From positions 1-50,245 of the forward strand of contig JANXRG010000018.1 in assembly GCA_025353105.1 (NCBI GenBank): a DNA stretch of 50,245 nt, in the 5' to 3' direction. The translations under genes were made by a program, and so were the position numbers. The DNA comes from Verrucomicrobiota bacterium (lineage in GTDB: Bacteria > Verrucomicrobiota > Verrucomicrobiia > Chthoniobacterales > SZAS-18). The notes under the pieces are model-generated. The model ran no database searches. It was given only the letters and a program-made list of their open reading frames with translations, and was not told the origin of the DNA. Below, one piece after another: positions 8,042 through 17,302 of the stretch; position 1 is the first letter of the stretch, and each line of letters begins with the position of its first letter.

Positions 8042-9844
8042 TTATTGCGTCAGCGCCGTGAGGATTTGGTAATCCGGATCGCTCAGCAGAAAAACGCCGG
8101 TTCGGCCGTTCAATGTCGCCGGCCACAGGCCTTCCGGCGTGCGCCGCCCGACGCGCAGTTCCATCGCTTCACTCCCAGCCTCCGCGCGCGCGCGGACCAT
8201 CAGCGTTGGGGCATCCAACCCGTGCGCGGCGACCGCCGGGCCCACCCAGCGCACCGCTCGCAGCCGCGAGATCAGCGCGGCCGCCGATGCGATCGCGGTC
8301 GGCGCGATCGCCGACTCCGCTTCCAGCCGGCGCCAGCTTCCACCTTCGCGGCGGAACTCGCGTGACCCGCCCGCCGCTTCAACCGTCAAGGCCTCGATCG
8401 ACACGGGGGTCTCGCCAAACAATCGCAAGGGCCGCCATGCGATTGGGTCCGGCGACACGACCGAAAGGACATCGGCATCGACGCGCGCCACGACTGGTCC
8501 CCCCTGCCCTTCGACCCGCACCAGCAAAGAGCCGTCCGGTCTCGGCGCGCCGAAGGAGAGCGTCGCGATCGGCGTCTCGCCGGCGGTGGATTCGGGCGTG
8601 TTCTCGGAACTGAATGAGGCGAACGTGACCCGCAGGCGCGGTGGATCGAGCTCGGCCGTCGCGGCCGTTGCGGCGTCGGCCGTAAAAAACTCCCGCACGC
8701 GAATTTCGGGCAGTCGCTTCAACAACCGCATGACCTCCGTGGCTTCGACCTCCGCGGGAACGGGCTTTAGCATCGTCCAGTCGTCACCCCGGCGTGCCAG
8801 CACCAGCTCCTCGCGGCCGGCGGCTTGAATGCGTACCCGGTCGACCAGATCTGGATTGAGCAAAAACAACGTCCGTTCGCGCAGCGCATCCGCGTCGAGA
8901 AGCAGCGCCTCCTCGATCGTCAGCGGCACGGCCGCCACGAGACGGCGCTCCGACGCGCGCACGTACACCGAATCCGGCGCGTAACGAGGGTCCGCGCGAT
9001 TCCCAAAAGAAATCTCCACCGCCGGAACGCTCGCGTCCGTCGGCGATTCGAATTCCAGCCGGACCAAACCGCGCGGTGCGGCGAGCCCGTAGGAAATGAG
9101 ATTGCCGAGATCCGGTCCCACAAACTGTCGGATCCCAGACGCGCACAACCGATCGAGCCAGTCGTTCACGGCCTTGTCGTCCGCGCGGGCCGCGACGGGT
9201 TGAATCATTTCCCAGCGGCCGCGTTCGCGCTGCAGTTCGATCGTGCCGGAAGCGTTCCGGATCGTGATGCGCGAGACGTCGACCGGCCGAACCTTGAGGA
9301 GCTGCCCGTCGCGAAAATCGTCGGGCGAGCGACGCGCCATCTGCCGGATCTCGTCGGGAACGACCACCACGTCAGGCGATCCAGCCAGCTTTGCGTAGCC
9401 TCGTCCCTCCACGGCTGTTGGCACGCCGAGCAGCAATTCGATTGGGTCCTCTCCGCCGCGATGGATGCGCACGCTCACGGTGGGAGGGCGCAGCCCGAAT
9501 TTCTCGAGGTCGGCCGGACCCGCGGGCATCGTGTCGAATTTGAGCGCGGTTTCGAGCGCCTCCACCAGCTCGCGCACCGCTCCGAGGTCGGCCCGGTCGG
9601 CCATGGGCGCCAGCACCTGCCACTCGCGATTCGGTCCCATCGCCAGCTCGATGCGGCCATCCGGACCGACGATCTCCAGCCGGTCAATCGGCGCGGCGGC
9701 GCGTCCCCCGCGTCCTGGGGGAAGGAGCGTGCGCTGGGCCAGAGCGGCCGTCTGCGTGCCGGGACGATCGCGATCAAACCAGACAAGATACGCGACGGCC
9801 AGAGTGGCCGCGGCGATGAGTGCGAGAGTGACTTTGCCGTTCAT
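8042..9844 (-). CDS. DUF4340 domain-containing protein
   Basis: The 600-residue protein has an N-terminal signal anchor (residues 3-23, VTLALIAAATLAVAYLVWF) and a long extracytoplasmic part. That part contains repeated DUF4340-like units of the pattern 'I..P.G.I.L.R..G.W.M..P' (for example around ELAMGPNREWQVLAP, ELQRERGRWEMIQP and LVLARRGDDWTMLKP). This family is regularly encoded next to GldG-like ABC auxiliary proteins, as here, where it starts 19 bp after one. Its biochemical role is unknown; it probably works with the ABC complex in the envelope. The open frame begins with TTG at 9847, but the ATG at 9844 is the better start. Confidence 0.85.
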   Translation of the reverse strand: MNGKVTLALIAAATLAVAYLVWFDRDRPGTQTAALAQRTLLPPGRGGRAAAPIDRLEIVGPDGRIELAMGPNREWQVLAPMADRADLGAVRELVEALETALKFDTMPAGPADLEKFGLRPPTVSVRIHRGGEDPIELLLGVPTAVEGRGYAKLAGSPDVVVVPDEIRQMARRSPDDFRDGQLLKVRPVDVSRITIRNASGTIELQRERGRWEMIQPVAARADDKAVNDWLDRLCASGIRQFVGPDLGNLISYGLAAPRGLVRLEFESPTDASVPAVEISFGNRADPRYAPDSVYVRASERRLVAAVPLTIEEALLLDADALRERTLFLLNPDLVDRVRIQAAGREELVLARRGDDWTMLKPVPAEVEATEVMRLLKRLPEIRVREFFTADAATAATAELDPPRLRVTFASFSSENTPESTAGETPIATLSFGAPRPDGSLLVRVEGQGGPVVARVDADVLSVVSPDPIAWRPLRLFGETPVSIEALTVEAAGGSREFRREGGSWRRLEAESAIAPTAIASAAALISRLRAVRWVGPAVAAHGLDAPTLMVRARAEAGSEAMELRVGRRTPEGLWPATLNGRTGVFLLSDPDYQILTALTQ

Positions 9845-9862
9845 CAACCGGGAGGGCGGAAT

Positions 9863-11317
9863 CTACGCGCGCCGCCGCCGCCACACGATGCCACCGATCA
9901 GGACCGCGACCGCGGGAAGTAGAATCACCACCACGACGAACAGCCGCGAGAGCTGCGTGCTGGTGATCGAAAGCGCGAACATCCGCATGTCCCGCGGCGG
10001 AATGCCGACGAGGGCCTCGCGCCGCAGCAGCCAGTTGACCGCCGCAATCGTAAAATCGGCGCATTGACGGGTGAGATTTTCGTCCAGGATGTACTTCACG
10101 CTGCTCACGGCGATCAGGCGCGAATTCTCCGGCGCCCCGGGCTCGCCCTTTTCGACCATCGCCGCGACCACCAGATCCTTACTCCGATGCTTCTCCGGGT
10201 TGAATTCGATACCGTTGACGCCCGCCTGCCGCCAGTCGGTCTCGCCCCAGAAACCCGCCACGGCTTGCAGCAGCGGCGATACGCGAATCTTCGCCGACGC
10301 CACGCGCCCGGCCTCAAGCTTGAGCGATTGCGTGCCGCCAACGAATTGCGGGTTCACGCCCCGAAATTTTTTCGCGATCGAGGAGTCGCCGATAAATTCG
10401 GTCGGGACGTCGGCGATGATGCCAGTCACACCGCCGAGGTTTGCAAAAATTCGATCGTCCTGCACCATGACGCCAAGGCTGCCGAGCCAGCCGTGCAACT
10501 GCGGCGTCTGGGCGCCCGGGTCGAGCAACACGAGGAGTCTCCCCTGTCGCTCCCAGTATTCGCGCAGGACGCGGAACTCGCTCTCGCTTGGATCGTACTT
10601 CGCCCCCGCGATCACCACGGCCACAGCGTCGCGCGGAATCGCCTCGACGGTCGAAAGCGACAGCTCCTTGAGCACGACATTTTCGCGCTCGATCAACATC
10701 GCCAGCACGCCCAATGGCGATTTCGCACCGAGTTCGGCCTCGCCCTGGCCGCGCACAAAGTAGATCACGCCCCGCTCCGGTTCGAGCAACTCAATCAACG
10801 CGCCCGTGATCGCCGGCTCGCCCTTGAAATTGGTCGGCTGCGCCGACTGCCCGAACGTTTCCGGCGAACGGTCGAAGTCGGCCAAATCGTCTGTCGTGAT
10901 CACCTTGGCCCGGCCGTCGTATTCGACCACGATGACATTTTCGCGCTGGCCGATCTTGTATTTCTGCGCCAGCTCGCCGGCGCGGGTTTGGTCGCGGAAC
11001 GGGTTCACCATCTCGACCGAAATCCCGCGGGAGGCGGCCTCGTACTGCAGCGCGACAAGATGCACCGGATCAAAGAGGATGTTCTCCGCGGCGAAGAACA
11101 GGATGAGCTTCGCCGGCTTCGGCAGGCCCAGCAGGAAGGACTTCGTCCGGTCGGTGAGCGGCGCGACGTTGCCGCGCGTGAGGTCGACGCGGCGGTGGTA
11201 CTTGAAGGCAAGCATGTTCGCGACCGCGACGAGCGCCAACACGGCCAGCCCGCGCCCGACCGCCTGCAGGCCAAGCTGCGCGCGGCGGACGACGGGGGAT
11301 GTCGGGGAGGCAGCCAT
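9863..11317 (-). CDS. GldG-like ABC transporter auxiliary protein
   Basis: This 484-residue protein matches the GldG/ABC-type uncharacterised transport-system family. It has an N-terminal membrane helix (about residues 25-42), a large periplasmic domain beginning RVDLTRGNVAPLTDRTKSFL, and a C-terminal helix (LFVVVVILLPAVAVLIGGIVW) followed by an Arg-rich end. The region 'YFVRGQGEAELG...' and 'DPGAQTPQLHGWLGSLGV' is typical of the family. In Bacteroidota, GldG works with GldA and GldF in gliding motility and secretion, but homologues are widespread in non-gliding bacteria, so no motility function is claimed. It lies between an ABC-2 permease gene (4 bp) and the DUF4340 gene. Confidence 0.88.
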   Translation of the reverse strand: MAASPTSPVVRRAQLGLQAVGRGLAVLALVAVANMLAFKYHRRVDLTRGNVAPLTDRTKSFLLGLPKPAKLILFFAAENILFDPVHLVALQYEAASRGISVEMVNPFRDQTRAGELAQKYKIGQRENVIVVEYDGRAKVITTDDLADFDRSPETFGQSAQPTNFKGEPAITGALIELLEPERGVIYFVRGQGEAELGAKSPLGVLAMLIERENVVLKELSLSTVEAIPRDAVAVVIAGAKYDPSESEFRVLREYWERQGRLLVLLDPGAQTPQLHGWLGSLGVMVQDDRIFANLGGVTGIIADVPTEFIGDSSIAKKFRGVNPQFVGGTQSLKLEAGRVASAKIRVSPLLQAVAGFWGETDWRQAGVNGIEFNPEKHRSKDLVVAAMVEKGEPGAPENSRLIAVSSVKYILDENLTRQCADFTIAAVNWLLRREALVGIPPRDMRMFALSITSTQLSRLFVVVVILLPAVAVLIGGIVWRRRRA

Positions 11318-11321
11318 GTGC

Positions 11322-12077
11322 CTAGAACTTCCACCGCCGGTACTGGAGCACGGCGTAGGTGAGATACTGCAGCAACAGCGCCCCGCTCAAGTAGTAGACG
11401 ACCGGCCGCGTGCTGAGGATGCCGCGATTGAATTCGTACATGTGCTCGACACTCGAGAAGTACGACAGCACGCGGCGGGAGGCCGGACTCAGATTGGGCA
11501 CCACGAAACCGAGGATGCTGAAATTAAAAATCACGGCGAGCGCCACGAAGCTAAGGATCGCCGCGATAATCTGGTTCTTCGTCAAGACGGACGCCAGGCA
11601 GCCGACCGAGACAAAAAGCGCACCCATCAACGCGAGCAGCACGTAGGTTCCAAAGTAATTGCCCAGCGCCGGAGCCGCCTGCTCGCGCGCAATCCAGCGG
11701 TAGATGCCGAAATACAACGCGGTCGGCAGCCAGAGCAGCAGAAAGAAAAGGTACGCCCCCGTGAACTTTGCGAAGACGATCTGCCAGTCGCGCACCGGCG
11801 CAGTCTGCAACAGCTCATACGTACCGAGCCGGAATTCCTCCGCGTACAGCCGCATCGTGATCAGGGGGAAGATGGCGAAAAAACTGAACCAGAACGCGCC
11901 CGTATTGAAGAAGGCTTCGACCACCGTGACGGGCGTGGGCCCGGCGGAAAATGCCGACACGATCAGGTAAAAATTCAACCCGCTCAGCGCCAGCACCAGA
12001 CCGAGCACGACGTACGCGATGGGCGAGTAAAAGAGCGCCTTCAGCTCGCGCAGGATGAGGGCGGAGAGGATCCTCAT
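11322..12077 (-). CDS. ABC-2 type permease (GldF/NosY-like)
   Basis: The 251-residue integral membrane protein has about six hydrophobic segments, starting with ELKALFYSPIAYVVLGLVLALSGL and including ALMGALFVSVGCLASVLTKNQIIAAILSFVALAVIF. The pattern 'EEFRLGTYELLQTAPVRDWQIVFAKF' is the cytoplasmic loop common to the GldF/NosY group of ABC-2 permeases. The start overlaps the stop of the ATPase gene by 4 bp. Together with the ATPase and GldG-like protein it should form one ABC complex; the direction and cargo are unknown. Confidence 0.88.
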   Translation of the reverse strand: MRILSALILRELKALFYSPIAYVVLGLVLALSGLNFYLIVSAFSAGPTPVTVVEAFFNTGAFWFSFFAIFPLITMRLYAEEFRLGTYELLQTAPVRDWQIVFAKFTGAYLFFLLLWLPTALYFGIYRWIAREQAAPALGNYFGTYVLLALMGALFVSVGCLASVLTKNQIIAAILSFVALAVIFNFSILGFVVPNLSPASRRVLSYFSSVEHMYEFNRGILSTRPVVYYLSGALLLQYLTYAVLQYRRWKF

Positions 12078-13015
12078 CGGTGGTCGGCGTGAATGATGTC
12101 CACAAACACCTCCTCGAGGCTCGGCGTCCGCCGCGAAAGCTCGCGCAATTTCCAGCCTCGCGTCATCGCGAGCTGAAAGATCGCCTCGCGCGGATCCGCG
12201 CCCGCTGCCACGCCGAGATGAAAACTCATCCAGCCCTCCGCCTCCCCGGCGGACGCGACTTCACCCACGCCGGGGAGTTCGCGCAATGCGGCCGAAGCGT
12301 CGGCAGGACCGGCGTTCAACTCCACCCGCAGCACGTCCACCGAGCGCGATTGCCGAATCAGCTCGGCCGGCGTGCCGGACGCGACGATGCGTCCGCGGTT
12401 GATGATGATCACGCGGGAACACGCCGCCTCCACCTCCGGCAGGATGTGGCTCGAGAGCAGCACGGTGTGTTTGCCACCCAGCCGATGGATGAGCTCGCGC
12501 ACTTCGCGAATCTGGCCCGGGTCCAAACCAATCGTTGGTTCGTCCAGGATGAGCAGTTCGGGTTCGTGCAACAGCGCGTCCGCCAGTCCCACCCGCTGCC
12601 GGTAACCCTTCGAGAGGTGACCGATGATTCTGCGGTTCACATCGCGCAGGCTGCAAAGGTCGAGCACGTCGCCCAGCCGCCGCTGGGCTCGCGTGGAATC
12701 CAGCCCGCGCAACGCCGCGCGATAGGTCAAAAATTCCTCGACGCGCATGTCGGCATACAGCGGCGTGTTCTCCGGCATGTAGCCGACCCGCCGCCGCACC
12801 TCGAGTGATTGCGAGAAAACATCGAATCCCGCCACGCGCGCCGTGCCGGACGTCGCCGGCAAAAAGCACGAGAGAATGCGCATCGTGGTCGTCTTGCCCG
12901 CACCGTTCGGACCCAGGAAACCCACCACCTCGCCGCGCGCCACGGTAAAGGAAAGATTGTCGACCGCCGAGTGACCGGCGTACCGCTTGGTCAGCTGCTC
13001 GACTTCAATCATCAT
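12074..13015 (-). CDS. ABC transporter ATP-binding protein (GldA/NatA-like)
   Basis: This cytoplasmic ATPase of 313 residues has Walker A (GPNGAGKTT), signature (LSKGYRQRVGLADAL), Walker B (LLILDEPTIGLDP) and H-loop (LLSSHILPE). A C-terminal extension with 'MSFHLGVAAGADPREAIFQLAMTRGW' and 'LEEVFVDI' is typical of exporter-type NatA/GldA/CcmA-like ATPases. The open frame extends to 13087, but that would overlap the protease gene. I choose ATG at 13015 (MMIEVEQL), 10 bp after the protease stop. It drives the ABC-2 permease encoded next. Confidence 0.92.
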   Translation of the reverse strand: MMIEVEQLTKRYAGHSAVDNLSFTVARGEVVGFLGPNGAGKTTTMRILSCFLPATSGTARVAGFDVFSQSLEVRRRVGYMPENTPLYADMRVEEFLTYRAALRGLDSTRAQRRLGDVLDLCSLRDVNRRIIGHLSKGYRQRVGLADALLHEPELLILDEPTIGLDPGQIREVRELIHRLGGKHTVLLSSHILPEVEAACSRVIIINRGRIVASGTPAELIRQSRSVDVLRVELNAGPADASAALRELPGVGEVASAGEAEGWMSFHLGVAAGADPREAIFQLAMTRGWKLRELSRRTPSLEEVFVDIIHADHR

Positions 13016-13025
13016 GGCACGTCGC

Positions 13026-14243
13026 TCACTGGGCTGGACGCGCCACCAGCGTGACGGTGGCGAGCTGCGACGGAGCCGCGGTCCCAAACGGCGATCCGCC
13101 GCGCCGGCCGGCCACGCCCACCACGAAATCCACCTCGGTGCCGGGACGAACGTCTTTCAGCAACCGGTCGATGGCCACCGGATCCGTGACCTCATAGCGG
13201 CCGATCTTGTAAACGATTAAGCCCCGCTTGAGTCCGGCAGTCCGCGCCGGGCTGCCGAGATCGACGTCGCTGATGAGCACGCCGGCTTCCGACGAGATCC
13301 CGAGCACGCTGGCGAGCGCGGGCGTGAGCGCCTGAAATTCCACGCCGAAAAGTTTCCGTGCGAGCGGGGCATTCGGCGCGTCGTTTTTGAGGCCGCCGCT
13401 TCCGAACGGTCCCTTGGCGCCCAACTGCGGCGCGCGATTAACCTGGTCGCGGAAAACCGCAAATTTCTCCGCCACCACTTGGCCGGAGATCGCGAAGCCA
13501 ATGCCCTGCACCGGGTTTCGGTCGGGCGTGAAGGCCAGCCGCACGGAGTTCACCCCGCACAACTGGCCCGCGAGATCGATCAGCGGGCCGCCGGAATTTC
13601 CGGGGTTAATCGCCGCGTCCGTCTGCAGCAGCTTCTTGTAGCGAACGTCCTCGACGGTGATCTCGCGATCCCGGGCGCTGAGGATGCCGCGACTGACGGA
13701 ACTGTTGTAGCCAAGCGGATTGCCGAGAGCCAGCACGGTCTGGCCGAGAAGATTCGGCGAGAGTTTTTTCAAATCAATGAAGGGAAACGGACGGCCATCC
13801 TTCTTCTCGATCTTCAACAGCGCGAGATCAGTTTGCCGGTCGCCCGCCACGTACTTCGCTTCGAACGTCGAGCCATCGGGAAAGGAGATTGATATTTTCA
13901 AGTCGGCCGCGCGTCCGACCACGTGTTCATTTGTGATGATGAAGCCCTCGGGATCGACGACGAATCCCGAGCCAAGGCTCTGCTGCCGGCGCTGGACCTG
14001 CCGGCCGCCCATCGACGGCTGCCCGAAAAATTCGTTCAGGAACGAGTCGAAGGGATCATCGACGGATTGCTTGACGAGGCGCTCCGTGGCGATGTTGACG
14101 ACCGCGGGCTGGACCTTGGCGACCGCGAGCACGGTCTGCTCGCTCGCGGGGTCGTAGGAGGCGACGCGGTCCTGGCCGCGCGCCAGGCCGGACGCGGCCA
14201 GCGCGAGCGCCACGAGGAGTGCGATCGCGGGCGAGGGGTTCAT
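13026..14243 (-). CDS. HtrA/DegP-like trypsin-type serine protease with PDZ domain
   Basis: The 405-residue product begins with a signal peptide (residues 1-23, ending ASGLARGQ) and is therefore periplasmic or secreted. The catalytic triad is visible: His107 in TNEHVVG, Asp139 in QTDLALLKI, and Ser217 in NPGNSGGPL. A single PDZ domain follows (about 310-390, with GVLISDVDLGSPARTAGLKRG). DegP normally has two PDZ domains; one is typical of DegS or HtrA-like variants. The chosen start (MNPSPAIALL) gives a clean signal peptide; the frame could begin five codons earlier. It is first of the operon leading to the GldG-like ABC genes, which suggests envelope quality control connected to that complex. 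Confidence 0.9.
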   Translation of the reverse strand: MNPSPAIALLVALALAASGLARGQDRVASYDPASEQTVLAVAKVQPAVVNIATERLVKQSVDDPFDSFLNEFFGQPSMGGRQVQRRQQSLGSGFVVDPEGFIITNEHVVGRAADLKISISFPDGSTFEAKYVAGDRQTDLALLKIEKKDGRPFPFIDLKKLSPNLLGQTVLALGNPLGYNSSVSRGILSARDREITVEDVRYKKLLQTDAAINPGNSGGPLIDLAGQLCGVNSVRLAFTPDRNPVQGIGFAISGQVVAEKFAVFRDQVNRAPQLGAKGPFGSGGLKNDAPNAPLARKLFGVEFQALTPALASVLGISSEAGVLISDVDLGSPARTAGLKRGLIVYKIGRYEVTDPVAIDRLLKDVRPGTEVDFVVGVAGRRGGSPFGTAAPSQLATVTLVARPAQ

Positions 14244-14501
14244 CGGGGACACTAGCACGTGCGCAGATGGTGTTCGTTCGGCCTACCGGTGTCAAACGAG
14301 GCGGCATCGGAACTTGATTTTTCACGCTCCGCTCCTAGTTTCCCTGCCGCTTCGTGAAAGAATTCTGGCACCTCTCCACCCGGGCCTGGCCCACGGCGCG
14401 CGGCGTTTTTCCTTTCCATCCGCGGAGTGACGCGACATCGATGAAAATGTTCGGCGCGTTCCCCGACCCAACTGGGCGCGCCACCGGCCGACTGCACTGA
14501 C

Positions 14502-17285
14502 ATGAGACCTTCCTTCGCCACGCACTGGAACACCGCGCTGCTCGACGAGAATTACGAAAAGTGGCAACGCGACCCCGCGTCGGTCGATCCCGCCTGGGCG
14601 TCGTTCTTCGACGGCTTCGAACTCGGCTACACCGAGTGGCAGAAGAAACGCAACGGGGCCGCGGAGAGGTCGTCCGTCGACGGTCGACGGTCGACGGCCA
14701 GCGATTCGGACGACATCGAATTCCAATTGAAGGTGGAGAATTTGGTCCGCGCGTATCGCTCACTCGGGCACACGCTCGCGGATCTCGATCCCCTGCGCCA
14801 GAACCAGCCGGTGCAGCCGCTGCTCCAGCTCGGCGTGCTCGGATTTACCGAGACGGATCTCGGGCGCACGGTCGCAAGTCGCGACTTCGGCGGCGGCAAG
14901 CCGATGACGCTCGGTGCGATGATCGAGGCATTGAAGCGTGTCTACTGCCGCGAGATCGGCGCGGAGTTTATGCACCTCTCCGACCCGCGGCAACGCGAAT
15001 GGCTGCGCGAGCGGATCGAGAAAAACCTCAGCACGCCTCAGCCGACGGCCGGGGAGCAAAAAACCATTTTGCAGCAACTTCTCGAGGCCGAACTCTTCGA
15101 GCGCTTCCTCCACACGCGCTACGTCGGACAGAAGCGCTTTTCCATCGAGGGCAGCGAGAGCCTCATGCCGATGCTCGAGGCCGTGCTCGCCGGGTGCCCT
15201 GGCGCCGGCATCGTGGAAATCATCATGGGCATGGCCCACCGCGGACGCCTCAGCGTGCTGGCAAACTTCATGAAGAAGTCGCTCCTGACCATCTTCACCG
15301 AGTTTACGGAAAATTACGTGCCTGACACTTCGCACGGCGACGGCGACGTCAAGTACCACCTCGGCTACCAGACCACGCGCGAAATGGACGGCGGCAAGGT
15401 CGCCATCCGGCTCGCCGCAAACCCAAGCCATCTCGAAATCGTCAATGCGGTGGTCGAAGGCAAGGCCCGCGCCCGCCAGCGCGTGCATGGCGACACCGAG
15501 AAGCGCAAGAAGGTCCTGCCTTTGCTCATCCACGGTGACGCCGCCATGATCGGCCAGGGCGTGGTGGCGGAGCTCCTGAACATGTCGCAGCTGCACGGCT
15601 ACCAGACCGGCGGAACGCTGCACCTCGTGGTCAACAACCAAATCGGCTTCACCACCCTGCCGGCGGACGGCCGCTCCTCACTTTACTGCACCGACATCGC
15701 GAAGATGGTCGAGGCGCCAGTTTTCCATGTGAATGGCGACCAACCCGAGGCGGTCGTGGCCGCGACGCAGATCGCGCTGCATTACCGGCAGGAGTTTGGC
15801 CGCGACATCTTCATCGACCTCGTGTGCTACCGGAAATACGGACACAACGAGGCCGACGAGCCGGCGTTCACGCAGCCGGACATGTACGCAAAGATCAACC
15901 ACCGGCCATCGACCGCCACACTCTACGCGAAGCATCTCGTGGAAACCGGCCGCATGACGGAAGCGGAAGTCGGAGCGCTGCGCGCGGAGCTCGAGGGACA
16001 GCTCGAGACGAATTACCAAGCCGCGAAAACGGCACCCGCGAATGGCGGCGGCGGCGACCAGAAGAAGTTCGCCGGCTCCACCGCGATTTTCCAGCCGCCG
16101 TATTCGCACGCGGCGGTTCCGACCGCGATCACGATCGACCAGGTGGCAAAGGTCGGTGCGGCCCTGACATTCGTGCCGGAGAATTTCAAGGTCTTCCCGA
16201 AGTTGAAGAAGACGTTGCTCGAGCGCCGCGCGCACGTCTTCCAAAACGGCGGCCCGTTCAACTGGGCGGACGGCGAGGCCCTCGCCTTTGGTTCACTGCT
16301 GATGGAGGGCACGCCCGTGCGCCTCTCCGGCCAGGACAGCCGGCGCGGCACGTTCAGCCATCGCCTGTCGGTGCTTTACGACGTCGACAACCGCGAGCGT
16401 TACGTCCCGCTGAACAATCTCGCGCGCGACCAGGCACAGTTCTGCGTTTACAACAGCCCGCTGTCGGAGGCCGGCGTGCTCGGGTTCGACTACGGCTACT
16501 CGATGGACTACCCGCAGATGCTCTGCCTGTGGGAAGCACAGTTCGGCGACTTTGCGAACGGGGCGCAGGTCATCATCGATCAATTTATCGCCGCCGCCGA
16601 ATCGAAGTGGCAGCGGCCGACCGGAATCGTCCTGTTGCTCCCGCATGGCTACGAGGGCCAGGGGCCGGAGCATTCCAGCGCGCGGCTCGAGCGCTTCCTG
16701 CAGTCGTGCGCGGAGGACAACATGCAGGTGTGCAACCTCACGACTCCGGCCCAGTATTTTCACGCGTTGCGCCGGCAGATGAAGCGCGACTTCCGCAAGC
16801 CGCTGATCATCATGGCGCCCAAGAGCCTGCTCCGGGCCGACTTCGCCGTTTCGCAGGTCGACGACTTCACCTCCAGCTCGTTTGCGGAGGTGATTGAAAC
16901 CGCCGCGACGTCCGGCGCCGGGTCGGCCACCAAGGTCATTCTTTGCTCCGGCAAGATTTATTACGATCTCGCGGCGAAGCGCGTCGCCGACCAGATTGCC
17001 GACACGGCCATCGTACGCCTCGAGCAGCTGTACCCGCTGCACGTGGAGAAATTGAAGGGCATTCTTGCACCCTACCATAACGTGAAGAAGTGGGTGTGGT
17101 GCCAGGAGGAACCGAAGAACATGGGCGCGTGGAGCTACGTCAGCACACGCCTGGCCGAGGTGCTGCCCGCGCCGCAACCGGTCTATTATGTCGGTCGTAA
17201 GGGCAGCGCGAGCCCGGCCGTCGGCTCGCTCGCGCGCCATAAGATCGAACAAAAGGAAATTGTCGAAAAGGCGTTCTCCCTCTAG
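14502..17285 (+). CDS. sucA: 2-oxoglutarate dehydrogenase E1 component
   Basis: SucA decarboxylates 2-oxoglutarate using thiamine diphosphate and passes the succinyl group to the E2 lipoyl arm in the TCA cycle. The 927-residue length is close to E. coli SucA. Seen are the N-terminal E2-binding segment ([23 protein letters not shown]), [15 protein letters not shown], the diphosphate-binding [31 protein letters not shown] and [18 protein letters not shown]. Residues about 57-66 (SSVDGRRST) are encoded by three tandem copies of a 7-bp unit and lie in the flexible linker before the catalytic core; see the repeat entry. The start ATG lacks an obvious Shine-Dalgarno. It is followed after 17 bp by sucB. 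Confidence 0.96.
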   Translation: MRPSFATHWNTALLDENYEKWQRDPASVDPAWASFFDGFELGYTEWQKKRNGAAERSSVDGRRSTASDSDDIEFQLKVENLVRAYRSLGHTLADLDPLRQNQPVQPLLQLGVLGFTETDLGRTVASRDFGGGKPMTLGAMIEALKRVYCREIGAEFMHLSDPRQREWLRERIEKNLSTPQPTAGEQKTILQQLLEAELFERFLHTRYVGQKRFSIEGSESLMPMLEAVLAGCPGAGIVEIIMGMAHRGRLSVLANFMKKSLLTIFTEFTENYVPDTSHGDGDVKYHLGYQTTREMDGGKVAIRLAANPSHLEIVNAVVEGKARARQRVHGDTEKRKKVLPLLIHGDAAMIGQGVVAELLNMSQLHGYQTGGTLHLVVNNQIGFTTLPADGRSSLYCTDIAKMVEAPVFHVNGDQPEAVVAATQIALHYRQEFGRDIFIDLVCYRKYGHNEADEPAFTQPDMYAKINHRPSTATLYAKHLVETGRMTEAEVGALRAELEGQLETNYQAAKTAPANGGGGDQKKFAGSTAIFQPPYSHAAVPTAITIDQVAKVGAALTFVPENFKVFPKLKKTLLERRAHVFQNGGPFNWADGEALAFGSLLMEGTPVRLSGQDSRRGTFSHRLSVLYDVDNRERYVPLNNLARDQAQFCVYNSPLSEAGVLGFDYGYSMDYPQMLCLWEAQFGDFANGAQVIIDQFIAAAESKWQRPTGIVLLLPHGYEGQGPEHSSARLERFLQSCAEDNMQVCNLTTPAQYFHALRRQMKRDFRKPLIIMAPKSLLRADFAVSQVDDFTSSSFAEVIETAATSGAGSATKVILCSGKIYYDLAAKRVADQIADTAIVRLEQLYPLHVEKLKGILAPYHNVKKWVWCQEEPKNMGAWSYVSTRLAEVLPAPQPVYYVGRKGSASPAVGSLARHKIEQKEIVEKAFSL
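14676..14696 (+). repeat. Three tandem copies of a 7-bp unit inside sucA
   Basis: gtcgacg occurs three times head-to-tail at 14676-14682, 14683-14689 and 14690-14696, in frame within sucA, where it encodes part of SSVDGRRST. The same 7-bp periodic pattern (gtcga-g) occurs as an intergenic repeat at 47010-47044. The resemblance suggests an intergenic repeat family that has also entered a tolerant linker in this protein. Confidence 0.8.
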
Positions 17286-17302
17286 TCCTTCCCCTGCCCT
17301 TT

